The notes: generated from the sequence alone by a model not told the origin. Numbered from the stretch's first letter, positions 33,529 through 43,161 are shown. The stretch is 61,332 bases of DNA from Rhodocyclaceae bacterium UBA2271 (GCA_002347405.1 DDXB01000048.1:1-61332), one strand, 5' to 3'. Made by a program: numbers and translations.

Positions 33529-34245
33529 ATGACTACGCGTATTCTCAAATTCAATATCTACCGCTACGATCCAGATGTGGATCGCAAGCCCTACATGCAG
33601 GACATCGAGGTCGAGGTGGACGCCACCGATCGCAAGCTGCTCGATGCGCTGGTCAAGCTGAAGGCCAAGGATGATTCAATCGCCTTCCGCCGCTCCTGTC
33701 GCGAAGGCGTGTGCGGTTCCGACGGGATGAACATCAACGGTACGAACGGTCTGGCCTGCCTTGCCGATCTCAATACCTTTCCTGACGGCAAGACGATTGT
33801 CCTGCGTCCGCTGCCGGGCCTGCCGGTGATCCGCGACCTGATCGTGGACATGACGCAATTTTTCAAGCAGTACCATTCAATCAAGCCTTACCTGATCAAC
33901 AACGATCCGCTGCCCGAGCGTGAGCGCCTGCAATCCCCCGAGGAGCGCGAAGAACTGAACGGCCTGTACGAGTGCATCCTGTGCGCCTGTTGCTCGACGG
34001 CCTGCCCCACTTTCTGGTGGAATCCGGACAAATTCGTCGGCCCGGCCGGTCTGCTGGCGGCGTATCGCTTCATTGCGGATACGCGCGACCAGGCCACCAA
34101 CGAGCGGCTGGACAACCTCGAGGATCCCTACCGGCTGTTCCGCTGCCACACCATCATGAATTGCGTCGAGGTCTGCCCGAAGGGGCTCAATCCCACCAAG
34201 GCCATCGGCAAGATCAAGGACATGATGGTGCGGCGGATTATTTAG
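33529..34245 (+). CDS. sdhB: succinate dehydrogenase iron-sulfur subunit
   Basis: Passes electrons from SdhA to quinone. From ATG 33529 (MTTRILKFNIYRY, the usual start in relatives) it has 238 residues; an ATG at 33514 adds five residues but has its GGAG only two bases away. The 2Fe-2S site CREGVCGSDGMNINGTNGLAC is near 60-80, the 4Fe-4S site CILCACCSTACP near 150, and the 3Fe-4S site CHTIMNCVEVCPKGLNP near 207. Followed after a repeat-bearing spacer by sdhE. Confidence 0.95.
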   Translation: MTTRILKFNIYRYDPDVDRKPYMQDIEVEVDATDRKLLDALVKLKAKDDSIAFRRSCREGVCGSDGMNINGTNGLACLADLNTFPDGKTIVLRPLPGLPVIRDLIVDMTQFFKQYHSIKPYLINNDPLPERERLQSPEEREELNGLYECILCACCSTACPTFWWNPDKFVGPAGLLAAYRFIADTRDQATNERLDNLEDPYRLFRCHTIMNCVEVCPKGLNPTKAIGKIKDMMVRRII

Positions 34246-34261
34246 CGTGAAACACACAACA

Positions 34262-34292
34262 GCGTTTGCGCCGGGCCGCCCCAAGCAAACGC
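34262..34292. repeat. conserved-loop hairpin, sdhB-sdhE spacer
   Basis: Arms GCGTTTGC and GCAAACGC pair perfectly around GCCGGGCCGCCCCAA (the loop in reverse orientation). It is followed by CGGCACGCGGCGCCAGCCGC, which also follows the copy at 43232-43262. A further hairpin CCCCCC-GCGA-GGGGGG lies near 34375-34390. Confidence 0.7.
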
Positions 34293-34411
34293 GGCACGCG
34301 GCGCCAGCCGCAAACCGCACTGCTCCCAAACCGGAGTGGCCCGTAATAGCCGAGCAGAGCGAGCCGTTGAGAACCCCCCGCGAGGGGGGCGAAGGGGGGA
34401 GGGTGTCTTTC

Positions 34412-34669
34412 ATGAACGAAAAGCAACGCATCCGCCGGGAAAGACTCCGCTGGCATAGCCGGCGGGCACTCCTGGAACTTGATCTGGTCATGCGACGTTT
34501 TTGGCAGTCGCAACCGGAACTGCTGGATGACCGCCAGGCTGAACAGCTTGAACGCCTGTTGGCAATGGAAGACCACGATTTGTGGGAAGTGCTCAGCGGT
34601 CGGCAGGACCTTGCCGATCCAACTTTGCAAGGAATGGTGGCGCTGCTGCGGCAGCCGACCGGTTTTTAA
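34412..34669 (+). CDS. sdhE: FAD assembly factor SdhE
   Basis: Small protein that helps attach FAD to SdhA. ATG 34412 has GGGAGGG eight bases upstream. The 85 residues show the family pattern RLRWHSRRALLELDLVMRRF near 10 (RRG-like region as SRRA) and ELLDDRQAEQLERLLAMEDHDLWEVLSG. Note that the usual RRGM.E motif is SRRALLE here. Directly followed by gltA after 32 bases. Confidence 0.9.
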   Translation: MNEKQRIRRERLRWHSRRALLELDLVMRRFWQSQPELLDDRQAEQLERLLAMEDHDLWEVLSGRQDLADPTLQGMVALLRQPTGF

Positions 34670-34701
34670 TAAAGTTTCAGAACTATCGAATGGAGCCCCA
34701 G

Positions 34702-35991
34702 ATGACACAACGCAACGCTACGCTGAATTTCAATGGCAAGAGTTTCGAGTTTCCGGTTTATTCCGGCAGCGTCGGCCCGGATGTGATCGACATTTCCAAA
34801 CTCTATGCCCAGACCGGCGCATTTACCTATGACCCGGGTTTCATGTCTACCGCTGCGTGCAAGTCGTCGATCACCTATATCGATGGTGACAAGGGTGAAT
34901 TGCTCTATCGCGGCTATCCCATTGAGCAACTGGCAGAGAAGTGCGACTTCATGGAAACCTGCTATCTGCTGAAGAACGGTGAACTGCCGACCAAGGCCGA
35001 ATACGACGACTGGGTCGGGCGCGTGCGCAAGCACACCATGGTGCATGATCAGCTGACCCGCTTCTACAACGGTTTCCGCCGCGACGCCCACCCGATGGCG
35101 GTGATGGTCGGTGTGGCCGGCGGCCTCTCGGCCTTTTATCACGACTCGCTCGACATCAATGATCCGGAGCATCGGCAGACCGCCGCGTTGCGCCTGATTG
35201 CCAAGATGCCGACCATCACGGCCATGGCCTATCGGTACAACATGGGTTTGCCGTTCATGTATCCGAAGAACGACTACGATTATGCGACGAACTTCCTGTA
35301 CATGATGTTCGCCAATCCCTGCGAAGAATTCGTGCCGAACCCGGTGCTCTCGCGGGCGCTCGATCGCATCCTGATCCTGCATGCCGACCACGAGCAGAAT
35401 GCCTCGACCTCGACGGTGCGACTGGCAGGCTCCTCCGGCGCCAACCCGTTCGCCTGCATCGCCGCCGGCATCGCCTGTCTGTGGGGGCCGGCACATGGTG
35501 GCGCCAACGAAGCCTGCCTGAAGATGCTGGAGGAAATCGGTGACGTGTCGCGCATCGACGAGTACATCAAGCGCGCCAAGGACAAGAACGATCCCTTCAA
35601 GCTGATGGGCTTCGGTCACCGCGTCTACAAGAATTTCGACCCGCGCGCCAAGCTGATGCGCGAAACCTGCCATGAAGTGCTCAACGAACTGGGCCTGCAT
35701 GACGACCCCTTGTTCAAACTGGCCATCCAGTTGGAGAAGATTGCCCTTGAAGACGAATACTTCATCGAGAAGAAGCTCTACCCGAACGTCGATTTCTACT
35801 CGGGCATCGTGCAACGTGCACTCAGCATTCCGACGCAGATGTTCACCGGTATTTTCGCCATGGCGCGAACCATCGGCTGGATTGCCCAGTGGAACGAGAT
35901 GATCGGCGATCCCGAGCAGAAAATTGGCCGGCCGCGTCAATTGTTCACCGGCTCTGTTCCACGCAACGTCAAGGAAATGGCCAAACGCTGA
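34702..35991 (+). CDS. gltA: citrate synthase
   Basis: Condenses acetyl-CoA and oxaloacetate. 429 residues, the type II (NADH-sensitive, hexameric) length of proteobacteria. Catalytic regions LHADHEQNASTSTVR near 265, GPAHGGANE near 304 with the active His, GFGHRVYKNFDPRAK near 345, and the Asp-bearing VDFYSGIVQ near 363. ATG 34702 follows GGAG at six bases; an ATG at 34690 is less well placed. In the sdh-suc operon; followed by a 180-base leader before sucA that may control read-through. Confidence 0.97.
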   Translation: MTQRNATLNFNGKSFEFPVYSGSVGPDVIDISKLYAQTGAFTYDPGFMSTAACKSSITYIDGDKGELLYRGYPIEQLAEKCDFMETCYLLKNGELPTKAEYDDWVGRVRKHTMVHDQLTRFYNGFRRDAHPMAVMVGVAGGLSAFYHDSLDINDPEHRQTAALRLIAKMPTITAMAYRYNMGLPFMYPKNDYDYATNFLYMMFANPCEEFVPNPVLSRALDRILILHADHEQNASTSTVRLAGSSGANPFACIAAGIACLWGPAHGGANEACLKMLEEIGDVSRIDEYIKRAKDKNDPFKLMGFGHRVYKNFDPRAKLMRETCHEVLNELGLHDDPLFKLAIQLEKIALEDEYFIEKKLYPNVDFYSGIVQRALSIPTQMFTGIFAMARTIGWIAQWNEMIGDPEQKIGRPRQLFTGSVPRNVKEMAKR

Positions 35992-36060
35992 TTGATCAGC
36001 CGAGGGGCGTATTGACGGCCACTCGGCAGCCCTCTGCCGTCGCAAGGAAGAGGGTGACAC

Positions 36061-36142
36061 CGATTCAGCCGCCGGGCGATTGCCGGCGGAAGCTGTCCCT
36101 TCGCTGGGCGGCACGCAGTGAGGGACTTGTGTCCTTTTTTTT
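36061..36142 (+). promoter_or_regulatory. possible attenuator between gltA and sucA
   Basis: GTCCCT-T-CGCTG (36095-36106) can pair with CAGTG-AGGGAC (36116-36126) into an eleven-pair stem (one bulge, one G-T). The same AGGGAC (36121-36126) can instead pair with GTCCTT (36131-36136) to form a terminator hairpin followed by T to 36142. The two folds exclude each other. A third hairpin CCGCCGG/CCGGCGG lies just upstream (36070-36090). Layout as in transcription attenuators; no direct proof. Confidence 0.5.
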
Positions 36143-36171
36143 CATCCCCAGCTATTAACGGAGGTGATGGC

Positions 36172-39000
36172 ATGATGAAGCAAATGATTTCCAGTTCGTA
36201 TCTCTTCGGTACGAACGCGCCATACGTCGAAGAGTTGTACGAAGCGTATCTGTTGAACCCCGCTGCGGTCGACGCGGCGTGGCGCGACTATTTCGACAAG
36301 CTCGCCAATCTGCCGGGCGTGGGTGCCTATCACGGTCCCGACGTCGCCCATACGCCGGTCATCAAATCCTTTGCGCAACGCGCCAAGGAGGGCACTCTGC
36401 ATGTTGTCCCGCGCGGTACCGCGCAGGCCGAGAAACAGACCAAGGTGCTGCAGCTCATCACGGCCTACCGCTTCCTCGGCAATCGCTGGGCGCAACTGGA
36501 TCCGCTGAAGCGTCAGGAGCGGCCGGAAGTCGCCGAGCTTGATCCGTCCTTCTATGGCTTTACCGAAGCCGATCTGTCGACCACGTTCCGCACCGGTTCT
36601 TTCGACATCGGTGCCGATGAGGCCACGTTGCGCGAGATTCTTGAAGCCCTGCGCCTGCGCTACTGCGGTCAGATCGGCGCGGAATACATGTATATCGCAG
36701 ATGTGGCGGAGAAGCGCTGGATCCAGTCGCGTTTCGAGCCGGTGCGCGACGTGCCGCGCTACGCCGACGAGGACAAGCGGCGCTTCCTTGCCGCCATCAC
36801 GGCCGCCGAGACGCTCGAACGCTACCTGCATACCCGCTATGTCGGCCAGAAGCGCTTCTCGCTCGAAGGCGGCGAGTCGATGATCCTGGCAATGGATCAA
36901 CTGGTGCGAGTGGCCGGCACCATGGGCGTGAAGGAGATCGTCATCGGCATGGCCCACCGCGGTCGCCTGAATGTGCTGGTAAATACCCTGGGCAAGCAGC
37001 CGGCGATGCTGTTCGATGAATTCGAGGGCAAGAAGAAAAGTGACCTGCTTGCCGGCGACGTCAAATACCACATGGGTTACTCCTCCGACGTGGCGACGCC
37101 GGGTGGGCCCGTGCACCTGACGCTGGCATTCAATCCCTCGCATCTCGAGATCGTCAATCCGGTGGTGGAGGGCTCGGTATATGCGCGCCAATTCCATCGG
37201 GGCGCGAACGGCAAGAACGAGGTCATCCCGGTGCTGATCCACGGCGACGCCGCCGTGGCCGGCCAGGGCGTCAACCAGGAAATGCTCAACTTCTCGCAGA
37301 CGCGCGGCTACGGCACCGGCGGTACGGTGCATCTCGTCGTCAATAACCAGATCGGGTTTACCACCTCGGATCCGCGCGACCTGCGTTCGTCGCTGTATTG
37401 CACCGACATCTTCAAGATGGTCGAAGCGCCGATATTCCACGTCAATGGGGACGATCCGGAAGCGGTGGCCTTCGTCACCCAGCTGGCGCTCGAGTTCCGG
37501 CAGGAGTTCAAGAAGGATGTGGTGGTCGATATCGTCTGCTTCCGCAAACTGGGCCACAACGAGCAGGACGAGCCGATGGTGACCCAGCCGCTGATGTACA
37601 AGAAGGTCGCCATGCATCCCGGCACGCGCAAGCTGTATGCCGAAAAACTGGAAAACCAGGGCGTCCTGGCGCCCGGCGAGGATGAGCAGATGATCAAGGA
37701 TTACCGCACGGCGCTCGATGAAGGACGTCACCTGCGCGATCCCGTCATCACCGACTTCAAGAGTCCCATGGCGATCGACTGGGCGCCCTACGTCACTGCC
37801 AAGTACACCGAAAAATGCGATACCACGGTGCCCTTGAACGAATTGCAGCGTCTCGGTCAGCGCCTGACCAGTGTGCCAGCCAATTTCACGCTGCATCCGC
37901 GCGTGCAGAAGATCGTCGATGACCGCAAGCTGATGATCGAGGGCAAGCTGCCGATCGATTGGGGCATGGCCGAAAACCTCGCCTATGCCACCTTGCTGGC
38001 GGCCGGTTACGGCGTGCGCATCTCCGGCGAAGATGTCGGACGCGGCACCTTCTTCCACCGCCATGCCGCCTTCCATGACCAGAACCGCGAAAAATGGGAC
38101 GAGGGCACCTGGTGGCCGCTGGCGTCGCTGCAGGAATCGCAGGGCACCTTCCAATGTTTCGATTCCGTCCTCTCCGAGGAGGCCGTGCTGGCCTTCGAAT
38201 ACGGCTATGCGACGGCGACGCCCAACGAGCTGGTGGTCTGGGAGGGTCAGTTCGGCGACTTTGCCAACGGCGCCCAGGTCGTCATCGACCAGTTCCTCGC
38301 CTCGGGTGAAGCCAAATGGGGCCGTTCTTGCGGGCTGGTCTTGCTGCTGCCGCACGGTTACGAGGGCCAGGGGCCGGAACATTCTTCGGCACGCATCGAG
38401 CGCTTCATGCAGTTGTCGGCCGATTTCAACTGGGAGGTCTGCATGCCGACGACGCCCAGCCAGATTTATCACTTGCTGCGCCGGCAGATGCTGCGCAAGC
38501 AACGCAAGCCGCTGATTGTCTTCACGCCGAAATCGCTGCTGCGCCACAAGGATGCCACCTCGAGTCTCGACGACCTGTGTGACGGCACCTTCCAGACGGT
38601 GTTCGGCGAGGTGTTTCCCCATAACCCGAAGAAAATCACCCGCGTGGTCTGCTGCACCGGCAAGGTTTACTACGATCTGGTCAAGGCGCGCAACGAGCGT
38701 CAGCTTGAGCACGTCGCCATCCTGCGCACGCCGCAGCTCTATCCGATGGACGACCGGCGGCTGCTGGAGGAACTCGACCGCTATCCGAAATTGAAGGAAC
38801 TGGTCTGGTGCCAGGAGGAACCGGAAAATCAGGGTGCCTGGTATGCCAAGCATCATCGTCTGATTCAAATCCTCAAGAAGGGCCAGACGCTGCAACTCGC
38901 CTCGCGGCCCGCCTCCGCCTCGCCGGCGGTCGGCAGTGCCGCAAAGCATCTTGAGCAGCAACAAGCCGTAGTCGACGCCGCCCTTGGAAATCATAAATAA
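36172..39000 (+). CDS. sucA: 2-oxoglutarate dehydrogenase E1 component
   Basis: Thiamine-diphosphate-dependent decarboxylase of the 2-oxoglutarate complex. ATG 36172 (or 36175) sits behind GGAGGTGA; this gives 942 residues. The E1 N-terminal segment SSYLFGTNAPYVEELYEAYL is intact, followed by EGGESMILAMDQLV near 238, IGMAHRGRLNVLVN near 260, the ThDP-binding GDAAVAGQGVNQEML near 357 and FGDFANGAQVVIDQF near 700. Starts after the attenuator-like leader and is followed by sucB after a 100-base spacer. Confidence 0.97.
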   Translation: MMKQMISSSYLFGTNAPYVEELYEAYLLNPAAVDAAWRDYFDKLANLPGVGAYHGPDVAHTPVIKSFAQRAKEGTLHVVPRGTAQAEKQTKVLQLITAYRFLGNRWAQLDPLKRQERPEVAELDPSFYGFTEADLSTTFRTGSFDIGADEATLREILEALRLRYCGQIGAEYMYIADVAEKRWIQSRFEPVRDVPRYADEDKRRFLAAITAAETLERYLHTRYVGQKRFSLEGGESMILAMDQLVRVAGTMGVKEIVIGMAHRGRLNVLVNTLGKQPAMLFDEFEGKKKSDLLAGDVKYHMGYSSDVATPGGPVHLTLAFNPSHLEIVNPVVEGSVYARQFHRGANGKNEVIPVLIHGDAAVAGQGVNQEMLNFSQTRGYGTGGTVHLVVNNQIGFTTSDPRDLRSSLYCTDIFKMVEAPIFHVNGDDPEAVAFVTQLALEFRQEFKKDVVVDIVCFRKLGHNEQDEPMVTQPLMYKKVAMHPGTRKLYAEKLENQGVLAPGEDEQMIKDYRTALDEGRHLRDPVITDFKSPMAIDWAPYVTAKYTEKCDTTVPLNELQRLGQRLTSVPANFTLHPRVQKIVDDRKLMIEGKLPIDWGMAENLAYATLLAAGYGVRISGEDVGRGTFFHRHAAFHDQNREKWDEGTWWPLASLQESQGTFQCFDSVLSEEAVLAFEYGYATATPNELVVWEGQFGDFANGAQVVIDQFLASGEAKWGRSCGLVLLLPHGYEGQGPEHSSARIERFMQLSADFNWEVCMPTTPSQIYHLLRRQMLRKQRKPLIVFTPKSLLRHKDATSSLDDLCDGTFQTVFGEVFPHNPKKITRVVCCTGKVYYDLVKARNERQLEHVAILRTPQLYPMDDRRLLEELDRYPKLKELVWCQEEPENQGAWYAKHHRLIQILKKGQTLQLASRPASASPAVGSAAKHLEQQQAVVDAALGNHK

Positions 39001-39100
39001 TTACATTATTGGAGACATATATGGCCCCCACGCTCATTCCATTCGTTGCCCCCACAGGGGGTGTCGCCTCGATCGGGGCGGTTCTTCAGGAGACGATGCC

Positions 39101-40351
39101 ATGCTGATCGAAGTCAAAGTCCCGCAGCTGTCCGAATCCATCGCCGAGGCGACACTGGTCAGTTGGCACAAGAATGTGGGCGACGCCGTTGCCCGCGATG
39201 AAAATCTGATCGACATTGAAACCGACAAGGTTGTGCTTGAGCTGCCGGCGCCAAAGGATGGCGTGCTGGTCGAGGTGCTCAAGGGCAATGGCGACACGGT
39301 CATTGCCGGCGAACTGATTGCCCGCATCGACACGGAAGCGCAGGCGGCCGAGGCCGCACCTGCAGCCGCGCCAAAAAACAAGGCTGCCGCTCCTGCCGCT
39401 GCCGCATCTGCTGGCAAGGCGGAAGTCAAGTCCGCCGGAACCGGGCCGGCCGCGCGCAAGGCGCTGGCCGAGAAGGGTATCGACGCCGCCCAGGTACAGG
39501 GCAGCGGCCCCGGTGGGCGCGTCACCAAGCCCGACGTGCTCGCGGCTGCGCCGCAGTCCGCCCCGCGTGCTGCCGCCGTCCCGCCAGCGCCGACTTTTGC
39601 CGCGCCGCTGGCGCAGCCTGCCGTGTCTCATGCCGAGGCCGTCAGTGCCGAGCGCACCGAGCAGCGCGTGCCGATGTCGCGCCTGCGCGCCCGCGTCGCC
39701 GAGCGGCTGTTGCAGTCGCAAGCGACCAACGCCATCCTGACCACCTTCAACGAGGCGAACATGGCCCCGGTGATCGAGCTGCGCAAGAAATACGCGGACA
39801 AGTTCGAGAAGGAACACGGCGTGCGCCTTGGCTTCATGTCCTTCTTCGTCAAGGCGGCGGTCGCGGCGCTGAAAAAATATCCGGTGCTCAACGCCTCGAT
39901 CGATGGCAACGACATCGTCTATCACGGCTACTTCGACATCGGCATCGCCGTCAGCAGCCCGCGCGGCCTGGTGGTGCCGATCCTGCGCGACGTCGACCAG
40001 TTGTCATTGGCCCAGATCGAGAAGAAGATTGCCGAGTTCGGCGCGAAAGCGAAAGAAGGCAAGCTGTCGCTCGAAGAACTCACCGGCGGCACCTTCTCGA
40101 TCTCCAACGGCGGCGTGTTCGGTTCGATGTTGTCGACGCCGATCATCAATCCGCCGCAATCGGCCATCCTCGGCATTCATGCGACCAAGGAACGTCCAGT
40201 GGTGGAAAATGGCCAGATCGTCATCCGCCCGATCAACTATCTCGCCCTCTCCTACGACCATCGCATCATCGACGGGCGCGATGCCGTGTTGGGCCTGGTG
40301 ACCATGAAAGAGGCGCTGGAAGACCCGGCGCGTCTGCTGCTTGAAATCTAA
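39101..40351 (+). CDS. sucB: dihydrolipoyl succinyltransferase (E2)
   Basis: Core acyltransferase of the 2-oxoglutarate complex. ATG 39101 has AGGAG eight bases upstream; 416 residues. Lipoyl domain with the lipoylated lysine in DIETDKVVLELPAP near 42; Ala/Pro linker; E3-binding domain ARKALAEKGIDAAQVQGSG near 115; second linker; catalytic domain with the closing active site LSYDHRIIDGRDAV near 385. The second linker (about 157-166) contains the 26-bp dispersed repeat, read as AAVPPAPTF. Same operon as sucA and lpdA. Confidence 0.97.
   Translation: MLIEVKVPQLSESIAEATLVSWHKNVGDAVARDENLIDIETDKVVLELPAPKDGVLVEVLKGNGDTVIAGELIARIDTEAQAAEAAPAAAPKNKAAAPAAAASAGKAEVKSAGTGPAARKALAEKGIDAAQVQGSGPGGRVTKPDVLAAAPQSAPRAAAVPPAPTFAAPLAQPAVSHAEAVSAERTEQRVPMSRLRARVAERLLQSQATNAILTTFNEANMAPVIELRKKYADKFEKEHGVRLGFMSFFVKAAVAALKKYPVLNASIDGNDIVYHGYFDIGIAVSSPRGLVVPILRDVDQLSLAQIEKKIAEFGAKAKEGKLSLEELTGGTFSISNGGVFGSMLSTPIINPPQSAILGIHATKERPVVENGQIVIRPINYLALSYDHRIIDGRDAVLGLVTMKEALEDPARLLLEI
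39573..39598 (-). repeat. 26-bp dispersed repeat, copy 2 (inside sucB)
   Basis: On the minus strand: AAAAGTCGGCGCTGG, CGGG, ACGGCGG. On the coding strand it is read in frame as AAVPPAPTF within the linker between the E3-binding and catalytic domains. Confidence 0.9.
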
Positions 40352-40363
40352 GGAGGCTAGAAC

Positions 40364-41815
40364 ATGGCCAACCAGCAATTCGACGTAGTCGTCATCGGCG
40401 GCGGCCCGGGCGGCTATGTCGCCGCCATTCGCGCTGCCCAGCTCGGCTTGTCCACCGCCTGCATCGAGTCGGATGCCTACGCCGACCCCAAGGGCGCCGT
40501 GCGACTTGGCGGCACTTGTCTGAATGTCGGCTGCATTCCGTCCAAGGCGTTATTGCGTTCCTCCGAACTGTTCGAAACAGCCAACCACGGTTTTGCCGCG
40601 CATGGCATCACTGCCGCCGCCGTCAAGATGGATGTCGCCACGATGCTGCGCCGCAAGGATGCCATCGTCACCCAGCTCACCACCGGCATCAAGGGCTTGT
40701 TCAAGAAGAACAAGGTCACGCTGCTGGCGGGACGTGGCAGCTTTGCCGGTCGGGAAGGCGCGCTGTGGCAGATTAAGGTTGCCGGCCAGGACGCTGCCGA
40801 AGTGGTCGCGGCCAGGCATGTCATCGTCGCCACCGGTTCAGCCCCGCGCCATCTCGATGGCATCCCGGTCGACAACATAACGATTTGCGACAACGTCGGT
40901 GCGCTCGCACTGGAAGCCGTGCCCAAGCGACTTGGCGTCATCGGCGCCGGTGTCATCGGCCTCGAACTCGGCTCGGTCTGGCAGCGGCTGGGCGCCGATG
41001 TCACCATCCTCGAAGCGCTGCCCGATTTTCTCGCCGCTGCCGACCCGGCCGTGGCCAAGGAAGCGTGGAAGGTCTTCACCAAACAGCAGGGCCTCAAGAT
41101 CAACCTCGGCGCCAAAATCACTGCCGTCAAGCAGATCAAGAAAGGCAAACAGACAACCGTCAACGTCAGTTACGAGACCAGCGCCGGCGCCTTCACGCTG
41201 GAATGCGACAAGCTGATCGTCTCGGTCGGGCGCGTGCCGAATATTGCCGGCCTCGGGGGCGACAGCGTCGGCCTGCAACTGGATGAACGCGGCTGCATCG
41301 CGGCGAACGAGCATTGCCAGACCAACCTCGAAAATGTCTGGGCGGTCGGCGACGTGGTGCGCGGCCCGATGCTCGCGCACAAGGCCATGGAAGAAGGCGT
41401 GATGGTCGCCGAACTGATCGCCGGCCAGGCCGGCCATGTCAATTACGCCGCGATTCCCTGGGTGATCTATACCCACCCCGAAATCGCCTGGGTCGGCAAG
41501 ACCGAAACCCAGTTGAAGAGCGAGGGGGTCGAGTTCCGCAGCGGCCAGATTCCTTTCATGGCCAATGGTCGTGCGTTGGGGCAGGGCGACAGCAGCGGCT
41601 TTGTCAGGATGCTGGCCTGCGCCAGGACCGACACCATCCTCGGCGTGCACATCATCGGTGCCAACGCTTCCGAATTGATCGCCGAAGCGGTTACGGCGAT
41701 GGAATTCGGTGCGGTGTCCGAAGACATCGCCCGCATTTGCCACGCGCATCCGACCCTCTCCGAGGTGATGCACGAGGCGGCGCTGGCGGTGGATAAACGG
41801 GCGCTGCACTTCTGA
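40364..41815 (+). CDS. lpdA: dihydrolipoyl dehydrogenase (E3)
   Basis: Reoxidises the lipoyl groups of 2-oxoacid complexes with NAD. The ribosome-binding site is near perfect (TAAGGAGG). 483 residues: FAD site VVVIGGGPGGYVAAIRAAQ near 7, redox-active disulfide GGTCLNVGCIPSKAL near 50, NAD site GVIGAGVIGLELGSVW near 192, and the C-terminal base in CHAHPTLSEVMHEA near 458. Last enzyme of the 2-oxoglutarate complex group; zapE starts 38 bases later. Confidence 0.97.
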   Translation: MANQQFDVVVIGGGPGGYVAAIRAAQLGLSTACIESDAYADPKGAVRLGGTCLNVGCIPSKALLRSSELFETANHGFAAHGITAAAVKMDVATMLRRKDAIVTQLTTGIKGLFKKNKVTLLAGRGSFAGREGALWQIKVAGQDAAEVVAARHVIVATGSAPRHLDGIPVDNITICDNVGALALEAVPKRLGVIGAGVIGLELGSVWQRLGADVTILEALPDFLAAADPAVAKEAWKVFTKQQGLKINLGAKITAVKQIKKGKQTTVNVSYETSAGAFTLECDKLIVSVGRVPNIAGLGGDSVGLQLDERGCIAANEHCQTNLENVWAVGDVVRGPMLAHKAMEEGVMVAELIAGQAGHVNYAAIPWVIYTHPEIAWVGKTETQLKSEGVEFRSGQIPFMANGRALGQGDSSGFVRMLACARTDTILGVHIIGANASELIAEAVTAMEFGAVSEDIARICHAHPTLSEVMHEAALAVDKRALHF

Positions 41816-41853
41816 GCCAGTCCCACCACATTCTCAACGTCCCGCGGGACGGC

Positions 41854-42951
41854 ATGATCCGCGCTTTTGCTGCCGCGCTCGGCGAGCGCGGCATTGTGGC
41901 CGACACGGCGCAGCAGGCGGCAGCGGTCCGCCTGCAGCTCTTTTATGACGAACTGGTCGCCTTCAAGGCGGCGCGGCGCAGCCGCCTGCGCAAGCTGCTG
42001 GTGCATCCCGCCTTGCCGAAGGGAGTCTGGTTCTGGGGTGGGGTCGGGCGCGGCAAGAGTTTCCTGATGGAATGTTTTTTCGCTGCCGTGCCCTACCAAC
42101 GCAAACGGCGCGTGCATTTTCATGCCTTCATGCGCGAGGTGCATGAGCGTTTGCAGGCCTGCAAGCACGCGCCCGATCCGCTGGCAAAGGTGGCGGCGCA
42201 GGTGGCGAAAGAAACGCGGCTGATGTGCTTCGACGAGTTTCACATTGCCGACATCGCCGACGCCATGATCCTCGCGCGCCTGATGCCGGCGCTGTTCGAT
42301 GCCGGCGTGCTGTTCTGCATCACCTCGAACTACCCGCCCGCCGGGCTTTATCCCGACGGACTGCAGCGCGAGCGCCTGCTGCCGACACTGGCGCTGCTCG
42401 ATGACAAGCTCGACGTCATCGAGATCGATGCCGGCATCGACTATCGTCTGCGGGCGCTCGAACAGGCGAGCGTTTATCTGCTGCCGTCAGACGGTGAGAG
42501 CACCACCCTGCTCATGCAGATCTTTTCCCGGGTCGCGCATGGCGCAGGGCATGCCCGGCCGATCATGGTGTTGGGGCGGGAGATCAAGGTGGTTCACCGC
42601 GCACCCGGTGTGCTCTGGTGCGACTTTGCCACGCTGTGCGGCGGGCCGCGCTCGCAGAACGATTACCTCGACCTCGCGCACCGTTTCCACACCGTGTTCG
42701 TCTCGGCCTTGCCGCGCCTGGGGCCGGAGCAGGCCAACGCCGCGCGCCGCTTCACCTGGCTGGTCGATGTCTGCTATGACCACCGCGTCAAGCTGGTGCT
42801 GGCGGCAGCCGTGCCGGCCGGGGAGCTCTATGTTGCCGGCCCGCAGGCCGGGGAATTCAAGCGCACCGTGTCGCGCCTGATGGAAATGCGCTCACACGAA
42901 TATCTGGCCAGTGAGCATCGTCGCTACGAGACTCACGCCCTGGCCGACTGA
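41854..42951 (+). CDS. zapE: cell-division ATPase ZapE (AFG1-like)
   Basis: AAA-type ATPase that associates with the FtsZ ring under stress in enterics. 365 residues with Walker A WGGVGRGKSFLME near 62, Walker B RLMCFDEFHIAD near 124, sensor region CITSNYPP near 153 and the C-terminal WLVDVCYDHRVKL. The frame stays open upstream to the lpdA stop, but no better start exists there. Linkage to the TCA operon is a common betaproteobacterial arrangement; why it is linked is unknown. The bases straight after its stop (AAAGTCGGCG) look like a truncated copy of the 26-bp repeat. Confidence 0.93.
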   Translation: MIRAFAAALGERGIVADTAQQAAAVRLQLFYDELVAFKAARRSRLRKLLVHPALPKGVWFWGGVGRGKSFLMECFFAAVPYQRKRRVHFHAFMREVHERLQACKHAPDPLAKVAAQVAKETRLMCFDEFHIADIADAMILARLMPALFDAGVLFCITSNYPPAGLYPDGLQRERLLPTLALLDDKLDVIEIDAGIDYRLRALEQASVYLLPSDGESTTLLMQIFSRVAHGAGHARPIMVLGREIKVVHRAPGVLWCDFATLCGGPRSQNDYLDLAHRFHTVFVSALPRLGPEQANAARRFTWLVDVCYDHRVKLVLAAAVPAGELYVAGPQAGEFKRTVSRLMEMRSHEYLASEHRRYETHALAD

Positions 42952-43118
42952 AAGTCGGCGTGACCGAAGGAAATCCCCGTGGGACTGGCGGAACGGCGAT
43001 TGTGGCTCCCCTATCTCGCTTTGCGAGATAGGGTTCTTGGGTGGCACCCCCTCTCCCCGTCCCTCTCCCGCAAGGGGAGAGGGAGAAAATCGGCACCACC
43101 GCAACCCATGCCCCAGCA

Positions 43119-43161
43119 GTCTCGCCGCCGGGCCGCCCTTGGCCCGCAAACGGGCCAAGGG
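43119..43161. repeat. partial conserved-loop hairpin fused to another stem
   Basis: Starts like the copy at 43232 (GTCTCGCC then GCCGGGCCGCCC), but the right arm is replaced by the perfect hairpin CCCTTGGCCCG/CGGGCCAAGGG. Confidence 0.5.

Noticed and set aside
36142..38994. 950-codon open frame opposite sucA on the minus strand
   Set aside because: It is the antisense shadow of sucA; in GC-rich genes stops are rare on the other strand. Its product has no recognisable domains, while sucA is complete.
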